From Notamacropus eugenii (Eukaryota > Chordata > Mammalia > Diprotodontia > Macropodidae): DNA of 64,000 nt. The stretch spans positions 516,088,224 to 516,152,223 of the forward strand of contig NC_092872.1 of the NCBI RefSeq assembly GCF_028372415.1, in the 5' to 3' direction. Both the position numbers and the translations under genes were made by a program. Position 1 is the first letter of the stretch. Every line of letters begins with the position of its first letter. The notes beneath the pieces are model-generated. The model was given only the letters and a program-made list of their open reading frames with translations. It searched no databases and was not told the origin of the DNA. Shown here one piece after another: positions 54,240 through 64,000 of this stretch.

Positions 54240-54760
54240 CTACTTTGTGTGTTGTAGTTGAAAGAGTGCTTTATTTAGTCATAAGATCTAGTTCAAATCC
54301 TGGCTTATGATACTTTAAAAGTCATTTAACTCTCTGAGCCTTAGTTACCTTATATGTAAGGGCAGCTAGGTGGTGCAGTGGATAGAGCACCAGTGCAGGA
54401 GTCAGGAGGACCTGAGTTCAAATCTCACCTCAGACACTTGACACTCACTAGCTGTGTGACCTTGGGCAAGTCACTTCACCCCAACTGCCTCATCCTGGGT
54501 CATCTCCAGTCATCCTGATGAATATCTGGTCACTGGATTCACATGGCTCTGGAGGAGAAGTGAGGCTGGTGACCTGCACAGCCCTCCCTCACTCAAAGCA
54601 AAGTCAAATGCAAGTCATGTCATTATTTCTCTGATGGCATGGTCTTTTTTGGCAATGAAGGACGAATACACACACCTTATATGTAAGTTGGAGACAGAAC
54701 TATTTGCCCTATCTACCTTGTAGCATTGTGAGGAAAGTGCTTCGTAAATCCTGAATAGCC
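54240..54760 (+). repeat. MIR split by a full-length SINE
   Basis: The left half (54240-54360, 'gatctagttcaaatcctggc', 'tctctgagccttagttacct') resumes at 54688 ('ttggagacagaactatttgc', 'gtagcattgtgaggaaagtg'). Confidence 0.75.
54361..54673 (+). mobile_element. full-length marsupial CORE-SINE with RTE-type 3' tail
   Basis: The 313-bp element runs from GGCAGCTAGGTGGTGCAG through the tRNA-derived head ('gagttcaaatctcacctcag'), the CORE ('gtgaccttgggcaagtcact') and an RTE-type tail ('cagtcatcctgatgaatatc', 'gaagtgaggctggtgacctg', 'ttggcaatgaaggacgaata') ending in CACACA. It is flanked by the perfect 14-bp duplication ACCTTATATGTAAG (54347-54360, 54674-54687). The exact duplication and clean ends mark it as fairly recent. 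The same tail, inverted, occurs at 57.78 kb and in part at 5.3 and 60.9 kb. Confidence 0.9.
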
Positions 54761-54914
54761 AAAGAAGTAGGAGAGCCTAGACCATTTATTTCACTATTCG
54801 AGAGAACTCTCAGGTTGGGAATCCCTCTACCAATGAAGGTTGGCATGTTCTTTACCAGTTATGGCCTGCAGAGTTGCCCAGATCAGAAGTGTCAAACTCT
54901 ATTTCTATTTGAGT

Positions 54915-55035
54915 TGGGTGTCTCTGGCTTAGAATACCGAGGGATTAAGTAATTAGCAAGCAATGTCAGAGACAAGACTTGAACCCAGGTGTTTCTGGCT
55001 CCCTAATCATTATGCCCTGCTGCCTCTTTGTCAAT
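54915..55035 (-). repeat. MIR fragment
   Basis: 'aagacttgaacccaggtgtt' and 'ccctaatcattatgccctgc' form antisense MIR. Confidence 0.55.
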
Positions 55036-55194
55036 GATAATGATGATGTTGACTGTGATTACATCAGCTGCTGCTATTGGCACCACTGAAAAACTATAAC
55101 TATTGCTACTATTTGGTTGAATGACGAGCATTGAGTTCTTGAGGGATTTTCCCCCACATACACACTAACTTCTGCTGAATTCCCATCCTCCATC

Positions 55195-55427
55195 CTTGAA
55201 ATCATGTCCAATACTTTGTGATTCTGTGAACCATAGTACTCTAATACCGTCCATGGGGTTTTCTTGAGAAAGAAGAGTGGTTTGCCATTTCCTTCTCCAA
55301 ACACAAGTTAAGTGACTTGCTCAGCTACGACTTACATAGCTAGTCAGTGTCTGAGGCTGAATTTAAACTCAAGTCTTCCTGACTCCAGTCCCCGCATTCT
55401 ATCCGCTCTGCCATCTAGCTGCCTCAT
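55195..55427 (-). repeat. Mar1-type SINE with BovB-like tail
   Basis: Plus-strand 'agtggtttgccatttccttc', 'gttaagtgacttgctcagct', 'gtcagtgtctgaggctgaat' and 'ctatccgctctgccatctag' keep the tail-to-head order; the far tail is diverged. Confidence 0.8.
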
Positions 55428-55549
55428 TCCTCATCCTACCACCTCTTTTTTCCTATAGTGATCATAGCAGATCATTCATTTGGGAAAATTAGAAAATAAT
55501 TACCTTGAAATGTATGAGGTGTCTGAGGATTTTGGCAAATATTTCTTTT

Positions 55550-56100
55550 TTGTTCCTTAGTAGAGGTTTTTTTCAATTACATGTAAAGATAATTTTCAAA
55601 ATTCATTTTTGTAAAATTTTGACTTTCAGATTTTTCTTTTTTCCTCTCTCCCCTCTGCTGCCCCCAAGATGACAAGCAATCTGACATAGGTTATATATGT
55701 ACAATCATATTAAATGTATTTCCACATTAGTCATATTGTGAAAGAAGAATCAGAACAAAAGGGAAAAAACCATGAGAAAGAAAAAACAAAAAGTGAAAAT
55801 CGTATGCTTTGATCTGCGTTAGAACTCCATAGTTCTTTCTCTGGATGTGGACAACATTTCCCATCATAGATCTTTTGGAATTGTCTTGGAGCCTTGTATT
55901 GTTGAGAAAAGCTAAGTCTATTAAAGTTAGTCATCAAACAACATTGGCATTGCTATGTACAATGTTCTCCTGGTTCTGCTTACTTCACTCAGCATCAGTT
56001 CATATTGGCAAGCATTTCTATCCTTATTTCTATTAAATATAGGCACAGGTTTCCCTAAATAACAAAGCCTTACACATTTCTGTGGTACTTTATTTTTTTA
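55550..56100 (-). repeat. L1 LINE 3' end
   Basis: Plus-strand 'ttcaattacatgtaaagata', 'tatgtacaatcatattaaat', 'tctctggatgtggacaacat', 'gttctgcttacttcactcag' match the reverse complement of the L1 3' region, like the block at 52.4-52.85 kb. Confidence 0.75.
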
Positions 56101-56284
56101 TTGACTTTTTTGCTTTTATATCATGGTCATTTCTAAATCTCTCTTTCCTCCTTTCTTAATCAAACTATCCCTTTTAATAAATCACTAAAAAGAAAGAAGA
56201 TAAAAGGAATGAGGAACACTAAAATCTCAACTGAATCTAACATGATTTGTAGCATTACACATTCATTGCCCTTCACTTTTTAAA

Positions 56285-56485
56285 AGAAGAAATGGAGGGT
56301 GCTTTCCATTTTACAAAGTACTTTGTTCACAACAGTAGTCCTGTGAGGTCAACAATGCAAGTAGTATTTAGCCTCATTTTACAGATGAGAAAACTGAGGC
56401 ACAAAGAAGTTAAAGTGACAGAATTCAGGCTAAAACTCAGGTCTGATACAGAGGGCTTTTTCTACAACACCAAGCTCTTTTCAAA
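56285..56485 (-). repeat. MIR SINE
   Basis: 'cattttacaaagtactttgt', 'cattttacagatgagaaaac' and 'ctacaacaccaagctctt' form the antisense MIR order. Confidence 0.7.
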
Positions 56486-57548
56486 AGTCATCCTTACTAG
56501 GACTATGATCAGAGTTGCTCAAGAGCAGGCACATATTGACAGGCAAATCCACTTATTGAACTTTAGCAATTGTTTCCCTGCTCACCTTCTGGTAGGTAAG
56601 CAAGTTAACTGTGATATGGTGAGGCAGAGGTTGTAGATCACCTCAGATTACATCATGGGTTCATTGAAAATTGACTGTACTTTGGATCCTCGTAGATGAT
56701 AAGACAAGTACCTAGGCTTCCAAGATAATGTTCTTTCCCCAGCATACACCCACAGATGTGTTTCCCCTAGAGAGCATCTGAATTTTGGAGTACTGTTAAA
56801 AAGTCACTATCTCCATAGTGGCAAATTTGAAATTGTGCTCATACTTTGGGGGCTGAATCATTCTCCTTGCACATCCCTCACATATGTGGTTAGCTGACTT
56901 GCATGTGTTTCTATGTATGCATATGCGTGTGCATGTGTGAGTGTGTTGGTGGTTGTACATTTCACTCCCTCCATCTGCTAGCATTTTAGGAGTCTCCACT
57001 TGGGACAACACATTGGAAAAATGCTCTACTGAGATGTGATTTATTCACCACCAAGAGACCATTAAATCCTTAAAAACTTTTTTCCCCTTAAAAAGTGATT
57101 CACTCAGGCCATTAAAAGCTGGTAAAAACTATTTCAGTGAAGCTGTTTCTTTGGAGGAAGAAGATGCCAGTAACTTTATAGAATTGAATCAGAACTTGAC
57201 ATTAAAGGAAAAGAGTTCATCTTTGATAATTTACAATAGAGCACATTTTAATGGTGCTGCATTACAGTCATGGAAATAGCTTGTTTTTCTGCATGGAGAA
57301 AGTCCGGTCCAATCTAATCCAACAATCATCTCTTTTTTGTTTGTTCTTTTTTTCTGTAATATTTTTATTTTGAACATTAACATAGAAGAATATAAAAAAG
57401 AAAATTCTGTGAGAAATTGGGTCCCCATTTCATTTCATTGGCTTTTTTAAAAAGTGTATATTAAATCTACATGTTACTTTCAAAGCTATCCTATTTGTCT
57501 GTGCTTCTTTTTGATGTTTCTGTTTTCTAACATGCATTTTAAATGATG

Positions 57549-57549
<1 letters not shown>
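56486..57549. other. intergenic, no recognised gene
   Basis: It holds a TG-rich spot (56890-56950) and a T-rich stretch at 57330-57450 that might be the 3' end of an antisense LINE; nothing firm. Confidence 0.4.

Positions 57550-57550
<1 letters not shown>

Positions 57551-57606
<56 letters not shown>
57551..57606. repeat. (CT)n microsatellite
   Basis: A pure CT run of about 25 units after GCG. Confidence 0.95.
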
Positions 57607-57607
<1 letters not shown>

Positions 57608-57784
57608 TTGCTGTCTTTAACTTGGTATCACCTTTGCTAATTAATTCCTCCTTCCCTGGATGCACTTGAGAGAAAGAAGGGGGGTGGTGGTGGAGAAACC
57701 CTTGTTTAAAAAAAAAGCATAACCTAGCAAAAATGAATCCAACACAATGGCTGTATGTCTTCATATATATATGTCTTTAAACCT

Positions 57785-58200
57785 TTTCATGTTCGTCCTT
57801 CGTTGCTGAAGAAGACCATGCCATGAGAGAAATGATGACGTGACTTGCACTTGACGTGACTTGCACTTGACTTTGTTTTGAGTGAGGGAGGGCTGTGCAG
57901 GTCACCAGCCTCACTTCTCCTCCAGAGCCATCTGAATCCAATGACATGATATTCCTCAGGATGACTGGAAATGGCCCAGGATGCACTGGGAGACCTTAGG
58001 CCCTTTAGGCCAAGGTCTTTGCAGGTACTCACTTAGGGTGAGGCAACACCCATTCATTGAATACGCCTGTTTAAGAAGTTGCCAGGGCATGGCTCCTTTA
58101 ATGAGGTCAAGAAAAACAAAGACATCAGGATGGGTGGGAAACAGGAGCAGTTACTGTTGGTAATCACTCTAAAGCCAGGAGGGTCCAGGAGCCCTCGGAA
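57785..58200 (-). repeat. RTE-type LINE/SINE tail fragment
   Basis: Plus-strand 'tcgtccttcgttgctgaaga', 'gagtgagggagggctgtgca', 'ggtcaccagcctcacttctc', 'aggccaaggtctttgcaggt', 'gaggcaacacccattcattg' extend past the SINE tail into RTE body sequence. It contains a 16-bp perfect tandem duplication (ACGTGACTTGCACTTG, 57838-57869). Confidence 0.75.
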
Positions 58201-58244
58201 CCTTGTGAATATCACTTCTCGGGAGGCGAGTAACATTATGCTTC

Positions 58245-58540
58245 ATCATAGTTCTTTTGGAGACATAGTTGGTAAGTGATTTGATCAGTCTTTCAAAGTT
58301 GACTTTCTTTACAATGTTGCTTTCTTTTTATAAATTGTTCTGATTCTGTTCACTCTGGATCAATTCATATTATACAGAATTCTGTATAATTATCTCTTTT
58401 GTCATTTCTTAAGTTGCAATAATGCTATTTTACATTCAAATACTACAATTTACTGAGCCATTTTCCAGATGTCTATCCCTTAGGTTCTAATTTTTTCTCA
58501 CATTTTAAATCCTGCTTTGAGGTTCAGGAAAATTATTTTC
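58245..58540 (-). repeat. L1 LINE 3' fragment
   Basis: 'ttctgattctgttcactctg', 'tattttacattcaaatacta' and 'gagccattttccagatgtct' match the reverse complement of an L1 3' region; diverged. Confidence 0.5.
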
Positions 58541-58544
58541 CTTG

Positions 58545-59900
58545 AAGCTATTGCCTCTGAGTAATCATCCTCCCTCTTAACCCTTCCACTTAACTCTGAT
58601 CTTTTTTTAACAAACATGCTTGATTTTTCACTAGCCCAGTAAAAGTTTATTTTTCCTGTGGGGATTGTATTCATCTTTTCATAATAAATTTTTTTTTTAT
58701 TGTAAGCCTGTATCTTTTGTATTTTGTAATATTATAATCCAAGATCTCTTCATATTTTTTGAAGAAACTGCCAGGTCTTCTACAATCCCAGTTGTGATTT
58801 CTTGGTTCTTGAATTCTTTCTAGATCCTCACAGGAAGTTTTCTTTGACATGGGTGCCATGGGTTTTGTCTATAAAACTTCTCTTTGGGGGGTTTCTCTCA
58901 AGAGGTAATTAGGAGATTCTTTCTATTTTTACTTTGCCCTATGGTTCTAATAGATCTTGGAAGTCTCCATTATGATTTCTTGGGATATAGTGTCCAGGCT
59001 TTTAAAAAAGAAATAATAGTTTTTAGGGACCCAATGATTCCTAAATTAACTTTCCTTTACCTATTTTCTAAGTCAGTTGTATTTTATATCAAACATTTTA
59101 TATTTTCTTCTATTTTTTTTAATTTTAGGATTTTGTTCTAATATTACTATCTCAGAGTTGTTCATTTCTGTATGGTTTGTTCTGGTTTTTAGGGAGTCCA
59201 CTTTTGAAGTCTACCACTCTTTCTTCTAAGCTATTTTTTCTTCTTCTAATTCTTTCCTTGAAAGATTTTTTTTGGGGAAAAAACCTTGCTTCATTTTTTT
59301 CTAAGTGTTTATGTAGTCCCTGTGAGAAATCCATTTTTTCCTTTGAGTCTCACCTTGCACATGTCATGATTAGATGGGCAATAATTTTTATACTAATCAG
59401 TGTTTTCTCCTATTTTCTCCTCTCTCCAGTTTTAATTCTGAAATTGGAGCTTTGTGCCAGGGCTGCACTTTTGGGTGGGGTGGTTAGCCCTGGGTGCTCT
59501 AAGTTCTTGTGCTCTCCATTTTCTGGAGTTTGGCTTTCCTTGAGATTCAGAATCTTGGATCTTCACAGTTCTTTCTGGTGTCTCAGGACAGAATGTTAAG
59601 GACCTCAGAACCCTGGGCCTGGCCTGAGTGTTGTGGCCTGGTACCACTGCACCAACGTATTGATTGTACTGCCTGATTGTTGACTGCAGTTGCCTCCCTA
59701 GGGTTTTCACTTTCCCTAATTGGGGGGTGGGAGAGGTTCTGACTACGTTTAAGCATTATTGGGGGATGATCCCTCAGCACTTGCTGCTCCTGGACATATC
59801 CCAGCTCTGTTACTCTGGTGCTTGTTTTGTTTAAGGACCTCCATTCCTATTGCCCATGGGCTTCTGGCTGACTTTTGTACAGTTCTGGGGTGGAAGATGA
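58545..59900 (-). repeat. L1 LINE 5' part (5'UTR and ORF1 region)
   Basis: Plus-strand 'gatttcttgggatatagtgt', 'gacccaatgattcctaaatt', 'ctattttctaagtcagttgt', 'aacattttatattttcttct' are the reverse complement of the L1 ORF1 coiled-coil region. On the minus strand 59334-59152 gives a charged, coil-like peptide (EKNEARFFPQKKSFKERIRR). GC-richer sequence at 59440-59760 would be 5'UTR. L1 5' ends are much rarer than 3' ends. Boundaries are approximate. Confidence 0.6.
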
Positions 59901-59924
59901 CTGGAAGTTCCTCCACAAGCATTT

Positions 59925-60015
59925 CTTTAGTGTTTACTTAAGATATTAGGCTCTGGCACACAAAGACAAAATGCAAAAAAGCCCCCACCCTTAAGGAACT
60001 TGCAGTGCCTGTGAT
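59925..60015 (+). repeat. old interspersed repeat fragment
   Basis: 'gcatttctttagtgtttact' and 'gcccccacccttaaggaact' belong to the old family. Confidence 0.45.
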
Positions 60016-60019
60016 TGAG

Positions 60020-60780
60020 AGTCACTCAGAAGGGTATGATTATCATTTCCCATTAGACATAGATTGGATGCTTATCAGGTTTTCAGATAACACATTGTTG
60101 GGAAGAATAACTAAAACCTGGGTGACAGATTAAGATCCAAAAGAATTTTACGGCTCTGGGTTTGAATGCTTGCTCCCTTTGTCTATATTAGCTTAGCCAA
60201 TTCACTTAACCTCTCAGTGTTCCAGGTAACTCTAAAACTACAGGAAAAATGTTGAACTGTACTGGTTGAAGAAGCTCTTTCTATACCAATGAAATCACAG
60301 GTCTCATAAACAGCAATAACAATAGCAAGAGATCAGTGTGCTGTATTTAATTAGGTGGAATTTATTAAGGATAAATGGAAAATTCTACACTCGGACTACA
60401 CAATGTGTAAAAAATGCCTGATGATCTAAAAGTGGTCTGTAGCTCGGTATGTCAATATTGTAACATAGTGACTGTGAAAATCTATATGATCTTAAACTGG
60501 CTTAGTAGAAGAATTATATGGTCTATGAGGTCCCTTTTCAGATCTATAACCTAAGGATATTTATCTCAGAGGAAAAAACTTAGGGAGGGCGTAACCATTT
60601 TACAAATATTTGAAGAGGCCTTATATTTGCTTTTTCACCCTGAGTGGGTAAGGGGAGGGGAAGAACTAGGAGCAACAGATAAAAGTTGCTGAGATGCCAA
60701 TTATAAAAATTTAGGAAAATTTTCCTAACAATTGAAAATGTCTAAAAAGTAGAATGGGTTGCCTTGGAAGGTAGTAAGTT
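60020..60780 (+). repeat. CR1/L3 LINE with a MIR insert
   Basis: 'caggttttcagataacacat', 'gacagattaagatccaaaag', 'acaaatatttgaagaggcct', 'aagaactaggagcaacagat', 'gaatgggttgccttggaagg' follow CR1/L3 order. A MIR-like piece ('tgggtttgaatgcttgctcc', 'ttcacttaacctctcagtgt') lies at about 60160-60240. Confidence 0.7.
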
Positions 60781-61690
60781 CCCAATTCAATTCAGCTTAA
60801 TTCAATTAAGTGCCTATTATGTGCCAGGTCTTGGACTAGACTCTAGGAATACAAAGACAGAAATGAAAAAAAAATTTCCTCTTTCCTCAAGGGAATTTTG
60901 TTGTTGTTTGTGCTTCTCAAAGAAGACCATGACATCAGGAAGATGATGCCATGACTTGCAAGTGAATTGGATTTAAGTGAGGGAGGGCTGAGCAAAGTCA
61001 CCAGCTTTACTTTCTTCTCTTGAGCCATCTGGGTCCAGTGGCAAGATATAGATCAGGATGACTGAAGCTGGATCCCATGCAGTGAGAGACCTTGGCTAAG
61101 GTCTTTCCCAGGTCTCAGTTTGTCTGAGGCAACACCCTTTCAGTGATTAAGGCTAGGTAAGAAGTGAAGCAGAGAATGGTGTCTTTTACCTAGTCAGCAG
61201 AAAAAAAAATCAATCTGAGAGGGGAAGACTCTGGGTTTCTGGCCAAAACAGAAAAAATTGCTACTTACATTCACTCTGAATCAGTCTGGGTCCTTGGCCT
61301 GGGACCTATTGTTGACCAGTCAATGAAAGCCAGAGTGATTTGGATTTAAGCCCAAGGGAATTACATTCCATTGGAATATAACATGTAAACAGATAAGATA
61401 ATAGGAGGAGGGAGAGGCCATTAATAACTGGGGGCATAAAAACAGACTTCTCATAGGTAGATGAACATTAACTGAACTTTAAAGGAGGCTAGGGACCCTA
61501 AGAAGTGGAGGTGAAGGAACATTCTACATAGGGGAGAGAGAGATAGCAGGAAGCTTGATAACCTCTTGTTGATGACATCATATAGGGAATTCTTACTCAG
61601 GTACATGTGAGGCTGGAAAATCTCTTCCATTTTTGATATTCTGTGATATATTAAGATGGCTAAAATCTTATACCTTCCCACCATCAACCT
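60781..61690 (+). repeat. old interspersed repeat split by an RTE insertion
   Basis: The left half has 'gtgcctattatgtgccaggt' and 'ctttcctcaagggaatt'; after the insert it resumes 'cccaagggaattacattcca' and 'aactttaaaggaggctaggg'. This joins the 'atttattaagc' family and the longer old family into one element. Confidence 0.6.
60898..61352 (-). mobile_element. 5'-truncated RTE-type LINE with target duplication
   Basis: The 455-bp insert has a CAA-repeat tail at the left (TTGTTGTTG on plus), then 'agaagaccatgacatcagga', 'ggatttaagtgagggagggc', 'gcaagatatagatcaggatg' and further RTE body sequence. It is flanked by CAAGGGAATT (60888-60897 and 61353-61362), an exact 10-bp target duplication. It extends beyond the SINE tail, so it is a LINE-derived copy rather than a SINE. 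Confidence 0.75.
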
Positions 61691-61769
61691 GTAGTCTGAC
61701 TGTTCAGATAACTGAGGGGTTCATTTTCTGAAGTATCTTCAACCTGAGAATGATTGTTTAATAATACTG

Positions 61770-62130
61770 ATTAATGATCCCACCATGATTGGGCAGCAGT
61801 TTGTGAGAAAAAGATCCGAGAGTTTTACCGGATTACATACTCAATGTGAGCCAATAGTGTGATATGGCCACCAAAATGGTTAATTCAGTCTTGGATTGCA
61901 TTAAGAAAATTATAATATCTTGGAATAAGGAGTGAAAATTCTATTATATTTCACTCTTGTCTGATCATATCTGAAATACTGTATTCTATTATGGGATGGT
62001 TTAGGGAAGACATTCACATGCTGGAGAATATCTAGAAGAAGGCAACCAAAATGGTAAAGAGACATGAGTCATCTTATGAAAATGGGTTAAAGGAGCTAGG
62101 GATGTTTTGTCCAGAGTAAAAAAGACTCAG
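61770..62130 (+). repeat. CR1/L3 LINE fragment
   Basis: 'aaaaagatccgagagtttta', 'gagccaatagtgtgatatgg', 'gaagaaggcaaccaaaatgg' and 'aaaggagctagggatgtttt' give the CR1 reverse transcriptase 3' order. Confidence 0.75.
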
Positions 62131-62175
62131 GCAATCAATAAGCATTTATTTAAGCATCTATATGAGAGAATTTAT

Positions 62176-62835
62176 AAGACTACAGGTCATTCCCCAGTTG
62201 ATAAAAATTCAAAGGATATGAAAAGCCAGTTTTCAGATGAAGAAATTGAAGCTCTCTATAGTCATATGAAATAAATGCTATAAATCACTATTGACAAGGG
62301 AAATGCAAATTAAAACAACTCTGAGGTACCACACCACACCTATCACATTGATTAATACGACAGAAAAGGAAAGTGATAGGTGTTGGAGGGGATGTGGGAA
62401 AATTAGGACACTATTGGAGTGGTGAACTGATCCAACTATTCTAGAGAGCAGTTTGGAACTATGCCCAAAGGGCTATAAAACTGTATTCTCTTTGATTCGG
62501 CAATACCACTATTGGATCCATATCCCAAAGGAATCATAAAAAAGGAAAAAGGACCCACATGCACAAAAATATTTATAGCAACTCTTTTTGTGGTAGCAAA
62601 GCATTGGAAATTGAGGGGATGCCCAGGAATTGAGGGAATGGCTGAACAAGTTGTGGTATATGAATGTAATGGAATATTATTGTGCTATAAGAAATTAAGA
62701 GCAGGTGGATTTCAAAAAAACTTGGAAAGACTTACATGAACTGATGCTGAGTGAAGTGAGCAGAACCAGATGAACATTGTACATAGTAATAGCAACATTG
62801 TTCGATGACCAACTTTGATATACTTAGCTCTTACA
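62176..62835 (+). repeat. L1 LINE ORF2 C-terminus and 3' end
   Basis: 'attccccagttgataaaaat', 'agccagttttcagatgaaga', then an open frame at 62512-62739 encoding L1 ORF2-type 'KGPTCTKIFIATLFVVAKHW' and 'VVVYECNGILLCYKKLRAGG', ending with 'gtacatagtaatagcaacat'. It is a 5'-truncated copy, not a host gene. Confidence 0.9.
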
Positions 62836-64000
62836 TTCTCTGGACTTGACTCTCCCAACCCTCATGCTGCCATCGTTATTACTACCTCTCTCCTTACCTG
62901 AAGGTTTTCAATAGTCTTTGTCTCAGTCACCACTAAGAAAGTGAGGGATCAGTTTTGACAATGCTTTTTGTATGCACAAGCAATTATGGTTTATTAGCCA
63001 ACCAAAAAGCCTTTACTGCCTAGGAAGTAGACTGGAAATAGTCAGGGAACCAACTCATGCCCTAAAGTTCATGTGCCATTTGTGCATACTTATAAGGACT
63101 GGGCTCTTTTTGGCCAGTCCTCTTAGATATTGAGGGTTTTTTTCCTTTTTTTTTTTTTAATCACTGTGACTTCCCAATTACTGCTCTATCATCCCTTCCA
63201 GAAAACCCTCCTTGTAACAAGTACAGAATAGTAAAATATATGAGTATGTTAGCAGCATCTGTAAATGTCTCATTCTGCAGCCATAATCTACTACCTGTCA
63301 GCTGAAAGGAAGGAAGCAGTTCTAAGGATATCTTTTATCTCAATTCTTCTTTGAAGTCCTTTATTTATTATATGCTATAGTGTGCCCACATCCATTGTCT
63401 TCTATGAGATACTCATTCCTAGTTAGTTTACTGAATTTTTATGACATTTTAAAAGAGAATTAAACTAAGGCCAGTTTCTTCATTTAATTCAGGTTGCTTG
63501 TTTTAGTTTGTTCTTACATTTATGATCACATGCTGGGAATTCCTGCTTAGATTGGATGATCTCAGAGATTCCTTCCAATTATGATTTAATGTCACTGCAT
63601 CTGAGGTCATTTTATTTTTGTCCATTTCTTTGTTAATAAAACTCTAGTTAGCAGGGAGTTTTGAAAAATTCCTGAACAGATTTATGGTAGGCCTTAGAAT
63701 AGAACTTAAGTTTATTCTAGTTAAATGCTTTAGTGACTCCTGGAAAAGTTTAAGAGCCAGATCTTAATTAATCATCTGAGTGCTTATGCATCGGCTGCCT
63801 TACCTGACTCTGAATTTTAACAAATCAGAGGCCAATGGAGTAATAGAAAAGTGGTGGAGGGAAAACAGAATTTCACTAGATTCTCATCTTTGTCCCAGTG
63901 TGATTTTGTACCAATGAATATGGCTCCTATCCTATCTTCTTGGGCTATCCTTTTATTAGGCAATTTAATCTCTCCATTGATCTTAATAGCAAACTTAAAT
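62836..64000. other. intergenic, no recognised gene
   Basis: It includes a T run at 63140-63160. No coding exon or clear repeat is recognised to the right edge; 63535-63600 has a faint MIR-like end. Confidence 0.45.

Noticed and set aside
59177-59599. 140-codon plus-strand open frame, Phe/Leu-rich
   Set aside because: It is the antisense of the L1 ORF1/5'UTR region.
62512-62739. 75-codon plus-strand open frame as a small gene
   Set aside because: It matches the L1 ORF2 C-terminus and is flanked by L1 3' sequence.
47700-64000. Search for RIPOR3 coding exons on the plus strand
   Set aside because: No open frame resembles the N-terminal RIPOR sequence that I remember. If the gene lies to the right, its coding part is outside the window.
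1-64000. A new multi-gene system
   Set aside because: Only one host gene is supported. All other long frames are explained by transposons, LTR blocks or base composition.

Overview
The window is 64 kb of vertebrate nuclear DNA, almost certainly from a marsupial. The repeats carry this call. There are CORE-SINEs whose heads begin near GGGCAGCTAGGTGG and that end in RTE/BovB-like tails (the Mar1 type). There are L1 fragments of the kind common in marsupial genomes, and many old MIR, L2 and CR1/L3 copies. No Alu, B1 or other placental-specific SINE was seen. The species cannot be fixed from this sequence alone.

One protein-coding gene is certain: PARD6B, on the minus strand, in three coding exons (15276-15211, 9033-8811, 1543-720). 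They splice to an open frame of 370 codons encoding an intact Par-6 beta polarity protein with a PB1 domain, a semi-CRIB motif, a PDZ domain and the conserved C-terminal tail. Its 3'UTR fills positions 1-719 and probably continues off the left edge. Its promoter lies in a CpG island at about 14.87-16.42 kb with NRF1-, ETS-, Sp1- and CRE-like motifs. In the human genome PARD6B lies between RIPOR3 and BCAS4; if that order holds here, the right side of the window runs toward RIPOR3, but no RIPOR3 coding exon was recognised.

From 16.4 to 64 kb the DNA reads as intergenic and is packed with transposon relics: MIR/Ther-type SINEs, Mar1-type SINEs, L2, CR1/L3, L1, RTE, hAT relics, an old unclassified long repeat family, and five LTR-like blocks. 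One LTR (45743-46217) has TG...CA ends and a 6-bp target duplication. Several insertions can be layered in time by their target duplications: an L1 in a MIR at 52.4-53.6 kb, a SINE in a MIR at 54.36-54.67 kb, and an RTE piece in an older repeat at 60.90-61.35 kb. A GC-richer block at 47.8-48.5 kb with paired GATA motifs and a donor-like site is the best candidate for an undescribed regulatory element or non-coding first exon.

I found no sign of a new multi-gene system. The long open frames outside PARD6B are explained by L1, LTR or base-composition effects. Family names and ends of repeats rest on reading and memory, not on a repeat-library search, so boundaries are approximate unless a target duplication is given.
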